The position numbers were made by a program, and so were the translations under genes. From assembly GCF_004664715.2 (NCBI RefSeq), contig NC_051083.1, positions 101,957,661-102,021,660 of the forward strand: DNA of 64,000 nt, in the 5' to 3' direction. Numbering within the stretch: the stretch's first letter is position 1; each line of letters opens with the position of its first letter. Positions 10,272 to 20,496 of the stretch are shown piece after piece. This DNA is from Peromyscus leucopus. Its lineage: Eukaryota > Chordata > Mammalia > Rodentia > Cricetidae. Under the pieces are notes generated by a model that worked only from the letters and a program-made list of their open reading frames with translations, did no database searches and was not told where the DNA came from.

Positions 10272-10994
10272 CCTCTTTCTGCTTTCTCTCTTATATCTAT
10301 AATAAAAAAAATCTCCATACTCAATGAGTAGTCATGTCCTCTTCCTTTTATTTCATTTTTCCATCCAAATACGACCTGTTCAATCCCTATAATGTGACTT
10401 AGGCAAGCAAAAAGAGTTAGAATAACCAGGCCATTTCCCACAGAAATAGATAAAGGAGTCTGGAAATGAAGAAAGAAGTGGTGGAAATAGTAGCATGGAA
10501 AAATGAGAAAAGTAACTCAGAGAAAAGTTGGAAGCAAACATCAATTCCAACCATAGTAGAGGAAGGAGAAGCCAATGTCTCAAACAGAAGATGAGCCCAA
10601 GCACACAGGCAGATCTGTAGTCTTTTCTTACATGCCTTCAATCCAATCTAGAGATTTGATCTGAAAGTGATATTGCTCACCATCTCAAAATGCTACAACT
10701 AGGAGTCATTTTGAGAAGCAGCTTGTTTTTAGGCACTAAACTATTCTGAGGATCAAAGAACATAGAATGATGATAATTAAAGGTCTATGTGGATACACTG
10801 CTAGGCAGTAACTGAGAGGGAGATAGACAAATGAGAGAGTTGTAAGCGGGAGGGAGTAAATTGTATGTAAAACCCACTGAGAAGCTTAGGCAGGCAAGAG
10901 TGAGGCAAGTAGAGGAGATAGATGGTAGTTGGTGACCCTGGCCCATATGGTAAAGAATAAATCTGGTAAACTATGGTTTACTATAGACAGGATT
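10272..10994. other. No gene or recognised repeat
   Basis: Single-copy-looking sequence with a purine-rich stretch near 10440-10580. Antisense frames of 74-76 codons at 10211-10641 overlap one another and show no recognisable domain. Confidence 0.55.
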
Positions 10995-11087
10995 TGTATT
11001 AGTCAGGGTTCTCAAGAGTAACAGAACTTATAAAATATGTGTGTATAGATATATATGGGATTTATATATCACACACACACACCTACA

Positions 11088-11487
11088 TGATATGCCCATA
11101 TCGTGGGGACCCCCAAAAGACCACCGCAGAGACTGAATCCCATATGTAAAAGCAAAGAGCCTTATTATCTTCAAGCTCCAGGGCTTAGTCTCTCTGTCTA
11201 TCTGATGCAGTGGTGAGAGCAGAGAGCCCTAAGCTTAGGTGGGGTAGAGTTTTTATCATAGCAGAGGTTGGAATGAGGTGATTTCCAGGGTTCAGGATCC
11301 TGATTGGCTGACATTTGTCTAGGGTATAGGGAATGTTTGGAATGTCAGGTAGTTGCCCTTAGATGCAGGCCCTCCCTGGGTGGGGTCAGTTTATGGCTTT
11401 TCCTGGGTCCAGGTGTTGCCTGGAGTGTCTGGGCCTCTAAGTCCGTTATGGCAGCTGTGTGGTCAAGCTGCTTTAGGGCCCCTCCAC

Positions 11488-11488
<1 letters not shown>
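11088..11488 (-). mobile_element. Solo LTR, family C, minus strand, inside MT2 LTR
   Basis: On the minus strand it starts TGTGGAGGGGCCCTAAAG (11488) and ends GATATGGGCATATCA (11088). It contains agccaatcaggatcctgaac, a TATA-like gataaaaactc box, a gataataaggctctttgc poly(A) region and the gtggtcttttgggggtcccc U5 block. The plus-strand copy at 20497-21027 aligns along its whole length. It lies between two CA-rich tracts, which obscures its target duplication. Confidence 0.82.

Positions 11489-11539
<51 letters not shown>
11489..11539 (+). repeat. (AC)n microsatellite
   Basis: About 25 uninterrupted AC units at the edge of the solo LTR. Another short CA tract lies on the other side of the LTR (about 11070-11083), so the LTR may have landed within or beside an existing CA repeat. 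Overlapping open frames here are repeat artefacts. Confidence 0.97.
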
Positions 11540-11541
<2 letters not shown>

Positions 11542-12239
11542 ATTTGGGGATTTATTAGAATGACTTACAGACTGTGGTTCAGTTAGTCCAATAATGGCTT
11601 CCTATCTTCATAGAAGATTGAAAAATCCAATAGTTGTTCAGTCGATGATGCTGGAGATCTCAGCTGGTCTTCAGTGTATACTGGAATTTTGAAGAAGTAG
11701 GCTTTAATGCCAGTGAAGAAATGGACTTGCTAGCAGGCAAATAACAAAAACTTCCTTCTTCCATGTCCTTATATAGGCTTCCAGCAGAAGGTGTGACCCA
11801 GATTAGAGGTGGATTTTCCCAGATCAAAAGATCCAGATTAAAGGTGTGTCTTCCTACCTCAAAGATCTGGATTAGGAGTAGATGTTTATCTTCCTACTTC
11901 AAATTAAGCAAAAATCCCTCACAGGTGTGCCCCTCCATTTTGGGGTTTTAGTTAATTCCACAAATATTTGACAAACAAGAATAGCTATCATAGGATCTGA
12001 CAGTAAACAAGTTTCTTAGAATACAACCCCAAACATTTGTTTATATATTGTATTTTTTAACAGAGCAATGATAGATTAGTTGTAGCAGAGGCCAGATGGC
12101 TCTCAAAGATTAAAATATTTACTATCTGACCATTTTTATAGAAGATATTTGCATACCCATATTGCCCTAAATTCACATGTCAAATCTGAAACATCCATCT
12201 GGGTGGATTTAGATGATTCCAATGTTGGAGTTCTCATGA

Positions 12240-12416
12240 ATGGAATGTGTGACACATAGTAATGATGCAAGGCAATTACTTGCCTCTCCCCTGACACACA
12301 AAAGCAAGGTGCCATTTTGAGACCCAGGAAACTCTCATCAGACATCAGGTTTGCTAGAAAATGGATCATGAAATTCCTAGCCTCCAGAACAGTAATCAAT
12401 GTTTCTATTTTGTTTA
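12240..12416 (+). mobile_element. Possible MaLR LTR fragment
   Basis: The order aagcaaggtgccattttgag, acccaggaaactctcatcag and cctagcctccagaacagtaa resembles the 3' third of an old MST/MLT-type MaLR LTR, which typically has a cctccagaactgtgag block followed by ttctgttgttt. The family call is tentative. Confidence 0.45.
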
Positions 12417-12715
12417 AAAAAATTTAAAAAAAAAAACACAAACTAAAAACTTGAAAGCTTATGAAGTATTTGTATGAGGGAAGGGGATGAGGAGGAGATG
12501 AAGAGGAGGAGAAGAAAAACATTATAGAGAACAAAGCTAAACTGGCCTGATTGAAAAGGAGTGAGAGTAAGTGATGGGACCAGTTTTACTATTTGCTGCT
12601 TCCTACACATAGAGTAAATAGCTACTATTTATATTTAATATTATCATAGAATAATTTTATACAATAATGTGTTTCATCATGGCATTTTCATACACACACA
12701 ATGTGTTTCAACCAT

Positions 12716-12718
<3 letters not shown>

Positions 12719-12769
<51 letters not shown>
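12719..12769 (+). repeat. (AC)n microsatellite
   Basis: About 25 uninterrupted CA units, directly followed by the T-rich end of a minus-strand B1. Confidence 0.97.
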
Positions 12770-12772
<3 letters not shown>

Positions 12773-12777
12773 TCTTT

Positions 12778-12891
12778 GGTGTTTTTGAGACAGAGTCTAT
12801 ATAGTCCTGGCTGTCCTAGAGTTCACTGTGAAGATCAGGCTGTTCATGAACTGACATGGATCCTCCTGCCTCTACTGCCTGAGTGCTGGGT
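12778..12891 (-). mobile_element. B1 SINE
   Basis: Minus-strand B1: tttttgagacagagtctata, gtcctggctgtcctagagtt, gatcaggctgttcatgaact, and cctctactgcctgagtgctg. The promoter end is truncated after gctgggt. Confidence 0.8.
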
Positions 12892-12947
12892 CCATTACCC
12901 TCTCTTGTCCTCCTTCTATTCCTGCTAATTTCCCTCCTCTTCACAGC

Positions 12948-12965
12948 AAACCCTAACCCTAACCC
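12948..12965 (-). repeat. Short interstitial telomere-like repeat
   Basis: Three consecutive CCCTAA units (TTAGGG on the minus strand) in aaaccctaaccctaaccc. Too short to be a telomere or subtelomere. It could be a double-strand-break repair scar or chance. Confidence 0.8.
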
Positions 12966-13035
12966 CTCTTCCACTTTTGTGACTTTTAAAAATTGTGACC
13001 AGCATGTTTCATTAGGGGTTTCTTTGGGTTTGATT

Positions 13036-13148
13036 ATTTAAAACAGGGTTTCTTTGTGTGGCCCTGGTTATCCTAGAACTCACTCTGTAGACCAGGCTGG
13101 CCTTGAACTCACAGAGTTCCACCTGCCCATGCCTCTCAAGTGCTGGGG
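13036..13148 (-). mobile_element. B1 SINE, promoter end truncated
   Basis: Minus-strand B1 with aaaacagggtttctttgtgt, ggccctggttatcctagaac, accaggctggccttgaactc and cctctcaagtgctgggg. The terminal ggattaaaggcgtgtgccac block is missing. Confidence 0.85.
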
Positions 13149-13236
13149 TTTTCATTTGGGTTTATAACAGGAGCCTAGGTGAGAGTTTGTTTCTAGGAAC
13201 ATGGACACCTTGGCTTTATCACCTGGAAGAAATTAT

Positions 13237-13581
13237 TGTTGCTGGAGGGCTTCTCTCCAGGTTCCCCAAGCCCTGCAGTCCCACAATCCACTTATAAAAT
13301 AATCACTCAGACGCTTATATCATTTATAAACTGTATGGCCGTGGCAGGCTTCTTGCTAACTGTTCTTTTATCTTAAATTAACCCATTTTTATAAATCTAT
13401 ACCGTGCCACATGGCTGGTGGCTTACCGACGTCTTTACATGCTGCTGGTCATGGTGGTGACTGCAGTGTTTCTCCCCTCAGCCTTCTGCTTCCCAGAATT
13501 CTCCTCTCTCCTTGTCCCACCTACTTCCTGCCTGGTCACTGGCCATCAGTGTTTTATTTATATAGATCGATATCCACAGCA
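13237..13581 (-). repeat. 3' LTR of the provirus (family B)
   Basis: 345 bp with TG...CA ends; on the minus strand it starts TGCTGTGGATATCGATC and ends CCCTCCAGCAACA. It aligns with the 5' LTR along its full length, and by eye about one position in ten differs, so the provirus is not recent. Confidence 0.88.
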
Positions 13582-13600
13582 CTTCCCCTTTTCTTCTTTT
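13582..13600 (-). promoter_or_regulatory. Polypurine tract of the provirus
   Basis: On the minus strand AAAAGAAGAAAAGGGGAAG directly abuts the first base of the 3' LTR, which is where plus-strand DNA synthesis is primed in retroviruses. Confidence 0.85.
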
Positions 13601-14431
13601 TTAAAAAGGAAAGTTTTAACTTTAACATGATAAAATTATACATAACAAAACAATTATCGAGCAAGAATTGTAGTTACAATATTAAAGATGTCCTATCTAT
13701 CTTATAATTGTGAGTTTAAGGTTTTATATCTAACTTATCTTTTATCATAACTGAGGAAACTATAACTATCTAGTCTTTAACCACATCAAAGACCTGAGAA
13801 GGAACATAATGGTACCTAAGAAATGGTAGATGGATGCAAGCAACTTTCAGGAATCTTGTAAGAGTAGACTAAGACAGTTGGCAGCCTGGACAGTCACCTA
13901 ATGTTTCTCAGCATTGTTGGTGCATTCAAATTGGCTACAGGCCTAGAGTATCTGACAGACCATTTTTAGAAGCAGGAATTCTGAAAGACCATCTTACCCT
14001 GTCTTGGCAGAGTACAGTGGTCGCTTTCCTTGTGTCCCACTTGTCCAGGAAGGACAGCTTTGCATTCGTACTGTCAGCCATCAAGGCTAGGACAGTTCTT
14101 TGCCCAATAGGCCATTTTGTGCCAAGAAGACAAACTTCCAAATGGAAATGTCTTAGAAGCCCAACATTCTCTCTGGATCAATTTGGTGCAGCCAGGAGCA
14201 ATTGTGTCTCATGTCAACAGAATTCTAAGTTATTTAAATTCCATATTCTCTAGGTCTATGAAGTGTTTGAAGATTACCTATCTATCTGAAATATATCTAT
14301 GTATACCTAGAAGACTTAACTAACATGGCTACAAATATAATTATCATAGATTACTAATTATTAATCTATTTTTAATTATCCATTACAATTTTAAATGAGT
14401 TACATAAACATAATACCTCAAACAAGAATGG

Positions 14432-14481
<50 letters not shown>

Positions 14482-15727
14482 TATAACAAAATTAACTTCA
14501 GGTTTGTATCAATAAACTAAAATTTATACCAATGTAAAACATTTTAAACATAAACTAAAATCTATACTAATGTAAAACATTTTAAACAAGTTGTTCTTTA
14601 AGAGTAGATTCATTAATCTACCCTTTTATCTTATCATCTCTATATTCTCCTATATATCTATATCATATCCCCTTTTCTTTTTAGAAAGAGATCACATTTA
14701 TAATCAACCTGTTTTAAATAAAAATATTGGTTTTTCTCTGTCCCACACCAGAGGGCTCTTTTGATTTGGGACACAAGAATCTCTTAACCATTTTTTTTTA
14801 AAGCAATATGTCTGGGTTTAGAGGGGGAGTGAGCCAATTCCACCTCTAAAGCCAGCTTGGTATATTTGGGAATTTGGGCGTAGCATCTCTTACTACTTCC
14901 TGCTGGAGGGGGGCGCTGTATCTTATGGGTACGCAAAGAAAATTTTTGGCCTATGGGGTAGTCCTTGAGGCTGTATTGTGGGAGCCAGTTGTCTTGAAAC
15001 CGTTTTTGGGTGTTGGGTCATCTGGGCCATGATGTCATCGGAAATCTTTCAGGGGGTCTTGGCTGGTCAAACCTGATGTATCTTAATATGGAACAAATCC
15101 ATAGCCTCTGGCTTTCTGTGAAAACAAAAGCAGAACCTCTTTTCCAAAGTAACATATCTTTAAATCCAAATTTTGAAGTCAAGGTACCTTTAAAATATAC
15201 ATTTTGGCATAACTCAACAGCTTTTGCAATCAAATGTTTTTCTTCAGTTACGAATATCAAACACAACATAATCCAGATTCTCTGTGTGGTAGCCATCTTT
15301 ACGTGGCTTATTTTTTATATTACCTTGAGCCTATTGCTTTAAACTGCACCATTCTAAGACTGAAATGGCGGTGTGGCTGCTGGCTCTGCCCATTTTAGCT
15401 TATCAACATGGCGTTTTCCGCCAGTTCTGTGAGTCATCAAGTCTCAGAAATAGTGGGTCTAAGCTTTTATCAAACCAGCGTGTAGCCCAGAAACCTTTTT
15501 TTTCAATACTAGTAAAGACTAAATCTACCACACAGCATAATGTGCCACTGGCAGACCCCTCATTCCCACCATACTGCCGGTCAAACGCACACACAAGGAA
15601 CCTGCCAGTGTTCAAAACTGCGTTTTTCGGCATCTAGCTGCCCATATGAGACAAGAATCAGGAACCTGGTTTTGGCTCTGTTTAGAATTGGTTATTAAAT
15701 ATTCTCAGGTTTAAGGTGGAAACTCGA
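13601..15727 (-). other. Non-coding interior of the provirus
   Basis: About 2.1 kb without recognisable gag, pol or env. It includes an AT microsatellite (14432-14479), several closely spaced short repeats (taaactaaaatctatac-type, 14510-14590), and a GC-richer block next to the primer binding site (about 14860-15640). No inserted SINE is seen. Confidence 0.7.
14432..14479. repeat. (AT)n microsatellite
   Basis: About 24 AT units inside the provirus interior. Confidence 0.95.
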
Positions 15728-15741
15728 GCTGTTGGGCACCA
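15728..15741 (-). promoter_or_regulatory. Primer binding site, tRNA-Lys-like
   Basis: Two bases beyond the 5' LTR, the minus strand reads TGGTGCCCAACAGC. The first eleven positions match the lysine-type primer site TGGCGCCCAAC with one change, which supports a class II (betaretrovirus-like) origin. Confidence 0.75.
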
Positions 15742-15743
15742 TT

Positions 15744-16092
15744 TGTTGCTGGAGGGCTTCTCCTCAGGCTCCACCAAACCCCACAGTCCCACAATCCATG
15801 TATAAAATAATCACTCAGATGCTTATATCACTTATAAACTGTATGGCCATGGCAGGCTTCTTGTTAACTGTTCTTTTATCTTAAATTAACCCATTTTTAT
15901 AAATCTATACCTTGCCACGTGGCTGGTGGCTTACCGGCGTCTTTACATGCTGCTTGTCCTGGAGGTGGCTGCAGTGTCTCCCCCCTTCTTCCTGTTTCCC
16001 CAGTTCTCCTCTCTCCTTGTCCCGCCTATACTTCCTGTTGGTCACTGGCCATCAGATCAGTGTTTTATTTATATAGATCGATATCCACAGCA
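15744..16092 (-). repeat. 5' LTR of the provirus (family B)
   Basis: 349 bp, TG...CA ends, with a tataaataaaacac box and a CCAAT-region tgatggccagtgaccaacag equivalent on the minus strand. Orientation and pairing with 13237-13581 define the provirus. Confidence 0.88.
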
Positions 16093-16779
16093 AATTGTCT
16101 CTCCCTTTTCCATGAAACTTTAAGAGTCAGGCCCCACTAATCCTTATCCCTTCCATAAGTGGGTATTGGTGGCCTCCGTCATGTATAGACTCAATTTTTC
16201 TTTTTATTTGTTCATTTTTTCCCTTCTCATCATGGACTCTCGTTTTCTCTGCTGTAGGAGGTCAGTTTACTCCATCCATGTTTTCCTAGCTGTCCTCACC
16301 CTTATAAGATTAGAAGCTTCTTTATTCCCTCCCTTCCTATACTATTGTGTTTTCTAGGGAAAGTATATTTTCTTAAGGATGACTCACCATCAGCTTCAGC
16401 AAATAAGGCTACAACTAGTAATGCCCAAAATAAAATTAATCTCCAAAGGTAAAGGAAAGGAGGAAAAGATAATTCAGTTCTTTCCTATCTTATCCATTAG
16501 TCAACAAATGGGTAGATATGAAGGGGGGAAGAAGGCAAATATGATCCAAACACAAAGTGAAATTCTCAAAGAATAAAGTATTTTTGAAAAATAGTACACA
16601 TGAAACAATCATTTTGAAAAGGAATAGAAGAGAAACCTAACACAACAGGAAAGCAGCAGTAGAAATAGAAAAAAGGACTTATTGATGTACTAGTTCTGTT
16701 TATCTTTGATAGATTAGTAAATTAGCTATGTGTTACAGTGTTATTTGTTACTCATTTCCATTTATTTACTATTCCTTGA
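16093..16779. other. No gene or recognised repeat
   Basis: Mixed-composition spacer. Frames of 63-65 codons lack any recognisable motif. Confidence 0.55.
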
Positions 16780-16925
16780 CAAAACTATGATGCGGTTACT
16801 ATTTTCCTATTATAAAGATTAAAACACTGAGGCTTAGTTAAGTTACAGTGATTAATTTGCCAAAGGGTTCTATACTATGGGAATCAATACTCAAACCAAT
16901 CTACTTATTTCAACAGCCAATACAC
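16780..16925 (-). mobile_element. MIR SINE, minus strand
   Basis: The order gttactattttcctattata, aagattaaaacactgaggct, tagttaagttacagtgatta and atttgccaaag matches the antisense MIR core (tttacagatgaggaaactga followed by gttaagtaacttgcccaagg) with heavy decay. Confidence 0.65.
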
Positions 16926-17422
16926 TTAATTGTCATTCTATTCCATTACCTTCTATTACATTCTAAAGCCTTACCAAATATTTTAAGTTAGTGATATGAA
17001 TCCCAAATCATAAACATTATGAATTTTAAATAATAAAATTTGGAAGTAGTCATTCGCAATGGTTTGTGCTTTATAGCATCTAATTTAAATTCAATTAGTT
17101 GAGTTTATTTTATAAATATGATTTATGCTACATCCTGAATGACTCAGAGATTTGTGCTAATAAATCTTAATACAAGGGAGGATGTTATACTAAATAATTG
17201 TAAATTCTGTGCAACTTTATATAGTCATAATTTAAATTTTGACAAAAGAAAAGCTACTATCATTGAGGTCTTGTCAAAGACAGTTGTTAAAAAATATAAA
17301 TATTTGTTCCTTTAATAATTTAGAACTATGTTTCCTATCAGATATATCATTGGTTTTAAAAAATACATCCATGATTTAATATTTACTATAAATGCAAAAA
17401 TTTTTTCTATTAAGAAACATTA
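16926..17422. other. No gene or recognised repeat
   Basis: AT-rich, single-copy-looking sequence. Nothing else is seen. Confidence 0.55.
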
Positions 17423-17750
17423 GGGGCTGGAGAGACAGCTCAGCAGTTTAGAGAAATTCTTCTTGCAGAAGACCCAGCTCTGATTTTCTTTTTTTTTTTT
17501 TTTTTTTTTTTGGTTTTTCGAGACAGGGTTTCTCTGTGTAGCTTTGTGCCTTTCCTGGAGCTCACTTGGTAGCCCAGGCTGGCCTCGAACTCACAGAGAT
17601 CCACCTGGCTCTGCCTCCCGAGTTCTGGGATTAAAGGCGTGTGCCACCAACGCCTGGCCAGCTCTGATTTTCTAGCTCCCATGTAGTGGCTTACAAGCAC
17701 CCAAAACTCAGGTTCCCAGAATCTGAAAACTTATTTGTTTGTTTAAAAAG
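17423..17750 (+). mobile_element. B2/B3 SINE split by a B1
   Basis: The left part ggggctggagagacagctca continues gcagtttagagaaattcttc and gacccagctctg. After the B1 it resumes at agctcccatgtagtggctta, acaagcacccaaaactcagg. The tRNA-derived head and the ttcc...aga body are those of the B2/B3 group. Confidence 0.8.
17489..17658 (-). mobile_element. B1 SINE, young, inside B2/B3
   Basis: Complete minus-strand B1 with a 24-T tail complement and the gtagctttgtgcctttcctg block. The target duplication ccagctctgattttc flanks both ends (about 17474-17488 and 17658-17672), proving insertion into the B2/B3 element. Confidence 0.93.
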
Positions 17751-17756
17751 TAATTC

Positions 17757-17884
17757 CAACCATGCAATGGTGGGGCACACCTTCTGTGAGTTCAAGGACA
17801 GCCTGGTCTACAGAGAAAGATCCAGGACAGGCACCAAAACTACACAAAGAAACCCTGAAACCCTGTCTCAGAAAAAAAAAAAAG
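17757..17884 (+). mobile_element. B1 SINE, internally deleted
   Basis: Plus-strand B1: ccatgcaatggtggggcaca, then directly ttctgtgagttcaaggacag, then ggcaccaaaactacacaaag and ccctgtctcagaaaaaaaaa. The middle of the left half is missing, and aaaccctg is duplicated near the 3' end. Confidence 0.85.
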
Positions 17885-17887
17885 CAG

Positions 17888-18080
17888 TTCTAGAGACTGG
17901 AGAGATGACTTGGCAGTTAAGAGCACTGGCTATTCTTCCAGAAGTTCTGAGTTCAATTCCCAGCAACCACATGGTAGCTCATAACCATCTGTAATGGGAT
18001 CTGATGCCCTCTTCTGTCATGTAGATATATATGCAAACAGAGCACTCATATGCATAAATAAATCTTTAAAAAAACACACT
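17888..18080 (+). mobile_element. B2 SINE
   Basis: Nearly complete plus-strand B2: gactggagagatgacttggc, agttaagagcactggctatt, cttccagaagttctgagttc, aattcccagcaaccacatgg, gatctgatgccctcttctgt and a cataaataaatcttt 3' end. It contains split pol III A and B boxes in the tRNA-derived head. Confidence 0.92.
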
Positions 18081-18424
18081 TTAAAAAAAGTTATTTCACT
18101 TCTGTATATTAACAAAGGCTGAGTTATATTTTTTTGAAGTTAGATTTAGGAAAGAACCTTCCTACAATCTGCATGGCTTTGGGATTGACATAACTGGGGT
18201 GGCTCAATGAAAAAGCAATAGATATATGTTAAAAAAAAAAAAGCTGGGATCAGGAGAGATGTGAGCTCTGGTGGATATGAAATAGCAGCTGAGGTGGGTT
18301 GGGTAACTACTGCAGGGGAGCAGTCTCAGTCTGCAGTCATATGGGGGTAGGAAGCTGTATACTTTCCACATACACAGTTGACATACGTTTCAACAGTTTT
18401 CATAATCTTACCATTTGCTTTATT

Positions 18425-18548
18425 GTGTGTGATAGTCCATGCCTGCAGTCTTAGTAGGGTGAGGCAGGAGGGTCTTAACTTTGAGGCCGCTTGGGCTACT
18501 AGTGAGTTTGTGATAAGTCTGAAACACACTGTCTCAAAGGAAAAAATA
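18425..18548 (+). mobile_element. Old B1-like SINE
   Basis: gtgtgatagtccatgcctgc, agtcttagtagggtgaggca, ggagggtcttaactttgagg, ccgcttgggctactagtgag and acactgtctcaaag keep the B1 order with strong divergence. It may belong to a proto-B1 subfamily. Confidence 0.65.
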
Positions 18549-18571
18549 GCAACAATTTGCTGAGAGATTCA

Positions 18572-18990
18572 TGTAGATGTAACCAACCGTCTTATTAAAT
18601 AAGAAACACAGAAACAATGTAAAAGAGAAAGCCAAGAGGTCAGAGCTCAGAGCTAAAATCTCACCCTTCCTCCTCTGTGTCCCAGCTTCTCGAAAAGAGA
18701 GCTATTTCCTTGTGTGTCCATAGGTTCAAAGTCATTCTGCCTACTCATTGGTTGTAAACCCAAACACGAGACTGCCTCATCACTGTCTGTATGTACAACC
18801 CTCTAGGTCTTAAAGGCATATGTCTCCAATGCTGGCTGTATCCCTGAACACACAGAGATCTATGGGATTAAAAGCATGTGCCACCACCGCCATGCTCTTT
18901 CTATGGCTCTAATAGCTCTGACCCCCGGGCAACTTTATTTATTAACATACAATCAAAATCACATTTCAGTACAATTAGAATACCACCACA
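18572..18990 (-). mobile_element. Solo LTR, family A (ERV2-like), minus strand
   Basis: On the minus strand it starts TGTGGTGGTATTCTAATTG (18990) and ends GGTTACATCTACA (18572). The 6-bp target duplication gattca is perfect (18566-18571 and 18991-18996). At 419 bp it is shorter than the 605-bp sister at 31025, mainly through loss of central U3 sequence and the TATA region. It still carries gggattaaaagcatgtgcc, a B1-like block. Confidence 0.9.
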
Positions 18991-19153
18991 GATTCACCTA
19001 CTCAGTTCAATGTTTTATAGTACTAAGTTTTCTTTAAATTCTCATGCTACTACTGTGAAGTTTGGTTATCTCTATGTTTTGTAACCATTCCCTACCAAAT
19101 CAACCTCCATCTAGGAGGGAAATTCCTTAAAAACGCAGGATGTACTAAAAGGG

Positions 19154-19696
19154 TGTGAAACAATTCATTGGGCTCATCACATTCAGGAAAATAATGCAAA
19201 GGCTTCAGGAGTTCCCGAAACTGACCAGATACACTGGACTCCACCTTCCCAAACATAAGTAAACATTAAGAACTGCTGAGAGGTACTCTCAGATTAGCCA
19301 AGCTGACTAGAAGATTCTCAAACAAGGTGAGATATCTCAAAAAAAAAAAAGGCAGGGACCAGATGCACTGTCTAGTGGATGCTCAGACCAACTGGACTAT
19401 CTGAAAAGGGTACACTTCAACCTGCTGTGCTCCCTGTAGGTTGTTGGGCCTGCTCCAGGATTCTAGCTGTACTGACTTACCCATGCTGGAGTGGGCTTTT
19501 GGTGATGCAGCTGCCTTTGAGTGGTTTCTGTTCCCATAATTAACCTCTCATCCTTTTCCCTATAAGTAACCCAATAAAACATATTGGTTCACCAAGTTCG
19601 ACCTTGGTGATAACCTTATTTTGATCTTCCATCAGTTCCCTACCTAGAGTAAGTAGATATCTGTTCACATCTCCCTAGGGATAGTGTTCTACAACA
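19154..19696 (+). mobile_element. Probable LTR of unknown family
   Basis: Sequence between TGTGAAACAATTCATTGGG and GTGTTCTACAACA has LTR-like order: a ccctataagtaacccaataa TATA and poly(A)-signal block at about 19558, then a short U5-like end with TG...CA termini. No clear target duplication was found, so both the ends and the identification are tentative. Confidence 0.5.
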
Positions 19697-20348
19697 CCTT
19701 AATATAGAAAGGAATCAGATGTTAACAACAGAAACATTTGAAATGAATCTGAAAGCTCAAAGATCAGTAAAACTAATCACATTGTTCAACTTTCCATCAA
19801 CTCGGGGGTTGTAGCAAGTGCCTTATTGTCCAGTGTCTGTACTCTGTAAGGCCTGCACACCTGTGAGGCTCACTCCTACACATGATAGTGACCTACAGCC
19901 ACACAAAGAAACAGCTGCAAACATGCTAATATCGCTCACCTGTCTGGACTCCTCACTCTAGGCCCCCTAACTAACTTACTTGCCCCATGTTACTGATCAT
20001 CCAACCAGATTATGTTATAATTTATTGCCCCACATGTGACCTTCAGACCAGATGTTTCAATAAGCTTGGTCAGCCATATTTTAAACTCTCTTTGGGGGTA
20101 AATACTTTTTTAAATGTAGCCCAGCTTCTAGGACATTTTATCTCCTATCAGACACATAAAAATGGTACACTGATTTGGAAAGTTTTGTTGTGTTTTTCCC
20201 CACTTCTAACTAAATATTGCCATTTTACCCCATTTCTCTTTGCATTTCAACCACTTAAAACTTTGTTTTAAACAATGAAATCTAACATTTCTTCCCAATA
20301 TCTTCTTTACTCTGCTTTAAATCTAAAAGAAAAACATTAAAAATTAGA
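19697..20348. other. No gene or recognised repeat
   Basis: Single-copy-looking sequence. The 94-codon frame at 19987-20271 has no recognisable domain, and its composition does not differ from the surrounding non-coding DNA. Confidence 0.55.
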
Positions 20349-20496
20349 TTGGAAGCTGGAAAGATGGCTCAAAGGTTAAGAATGCTGGTTGCTCTTCCAG
20401 AGGACCTGGGTTCAAGTTCTGGTTTGTTTTTGGTTTTTGGAGAGAGGGTTTCTCTGTGTAGCTCTAGCTGTCCTGGAACTCACTCATGCTGTAGAC

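Larger units (their letters stand above)
10995..11992 (-). mobile_element. MT2-type ERVL LTR, minus strand, split by a younger LTR
   Basis: The outer parts (10995-11087 and about 11540-11992) join to a typical MT2 LTR read on the minus strand: it begins near 11990 with the gttgtcaacttgac-like end, passes several copies of the gatctggatta motif and the cttatatagg TATA box (about 11770), and ends with the ctgactaatac block at 10995. Flanks ggatt (10990-10994) and ggatc (11993-11997) fit a 5-bp ERVL duplication with one mismatch. A family-C LTR and a (CA)n tract sit inside. Confidence 0.78.
13237..16092 (-). mobile_element. ERV2-like provirus, minus strand, internally deleted
   Basis: Two family-B LTRs in the same orientation bracket about 2.16 kb. 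The 6-bp flanks aattat (13231-13236) and aattgt (16093-16098) match at five positions, as expected for an old class II integration. The interior carries a Lys-type primer binding site next to the 5' LTR and a polypurine tract next to the 3' LTR, but I see no gag, pro, pol or env reading frame. The longest frames (to 110 codons) have no recognisable viral domain. The layout resembles non-coding, mobilised-in-trans elements such as ETn; that comparison is inference. Confidence 0.85.

Noticed and set aside
12719..12769. Regularly spaced repeats suggestive of an array
   Set aside because: Plain dinucleotide microsatellite. Nothing in the window resembles a CRISPR array, and the DNA is mammalian.
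12948..12965. Subtelomeric position
   Set aside because: Three TTAGGG units are far too few, and flanks are ordinary interspersed repeats.
17888..18080. tRNA-like A and B boxes
   Set aside because: They belong to the tRNA-derived head of a B2 SINE. No clover-leaf tRNA gene is present here or elsewhere in the window.
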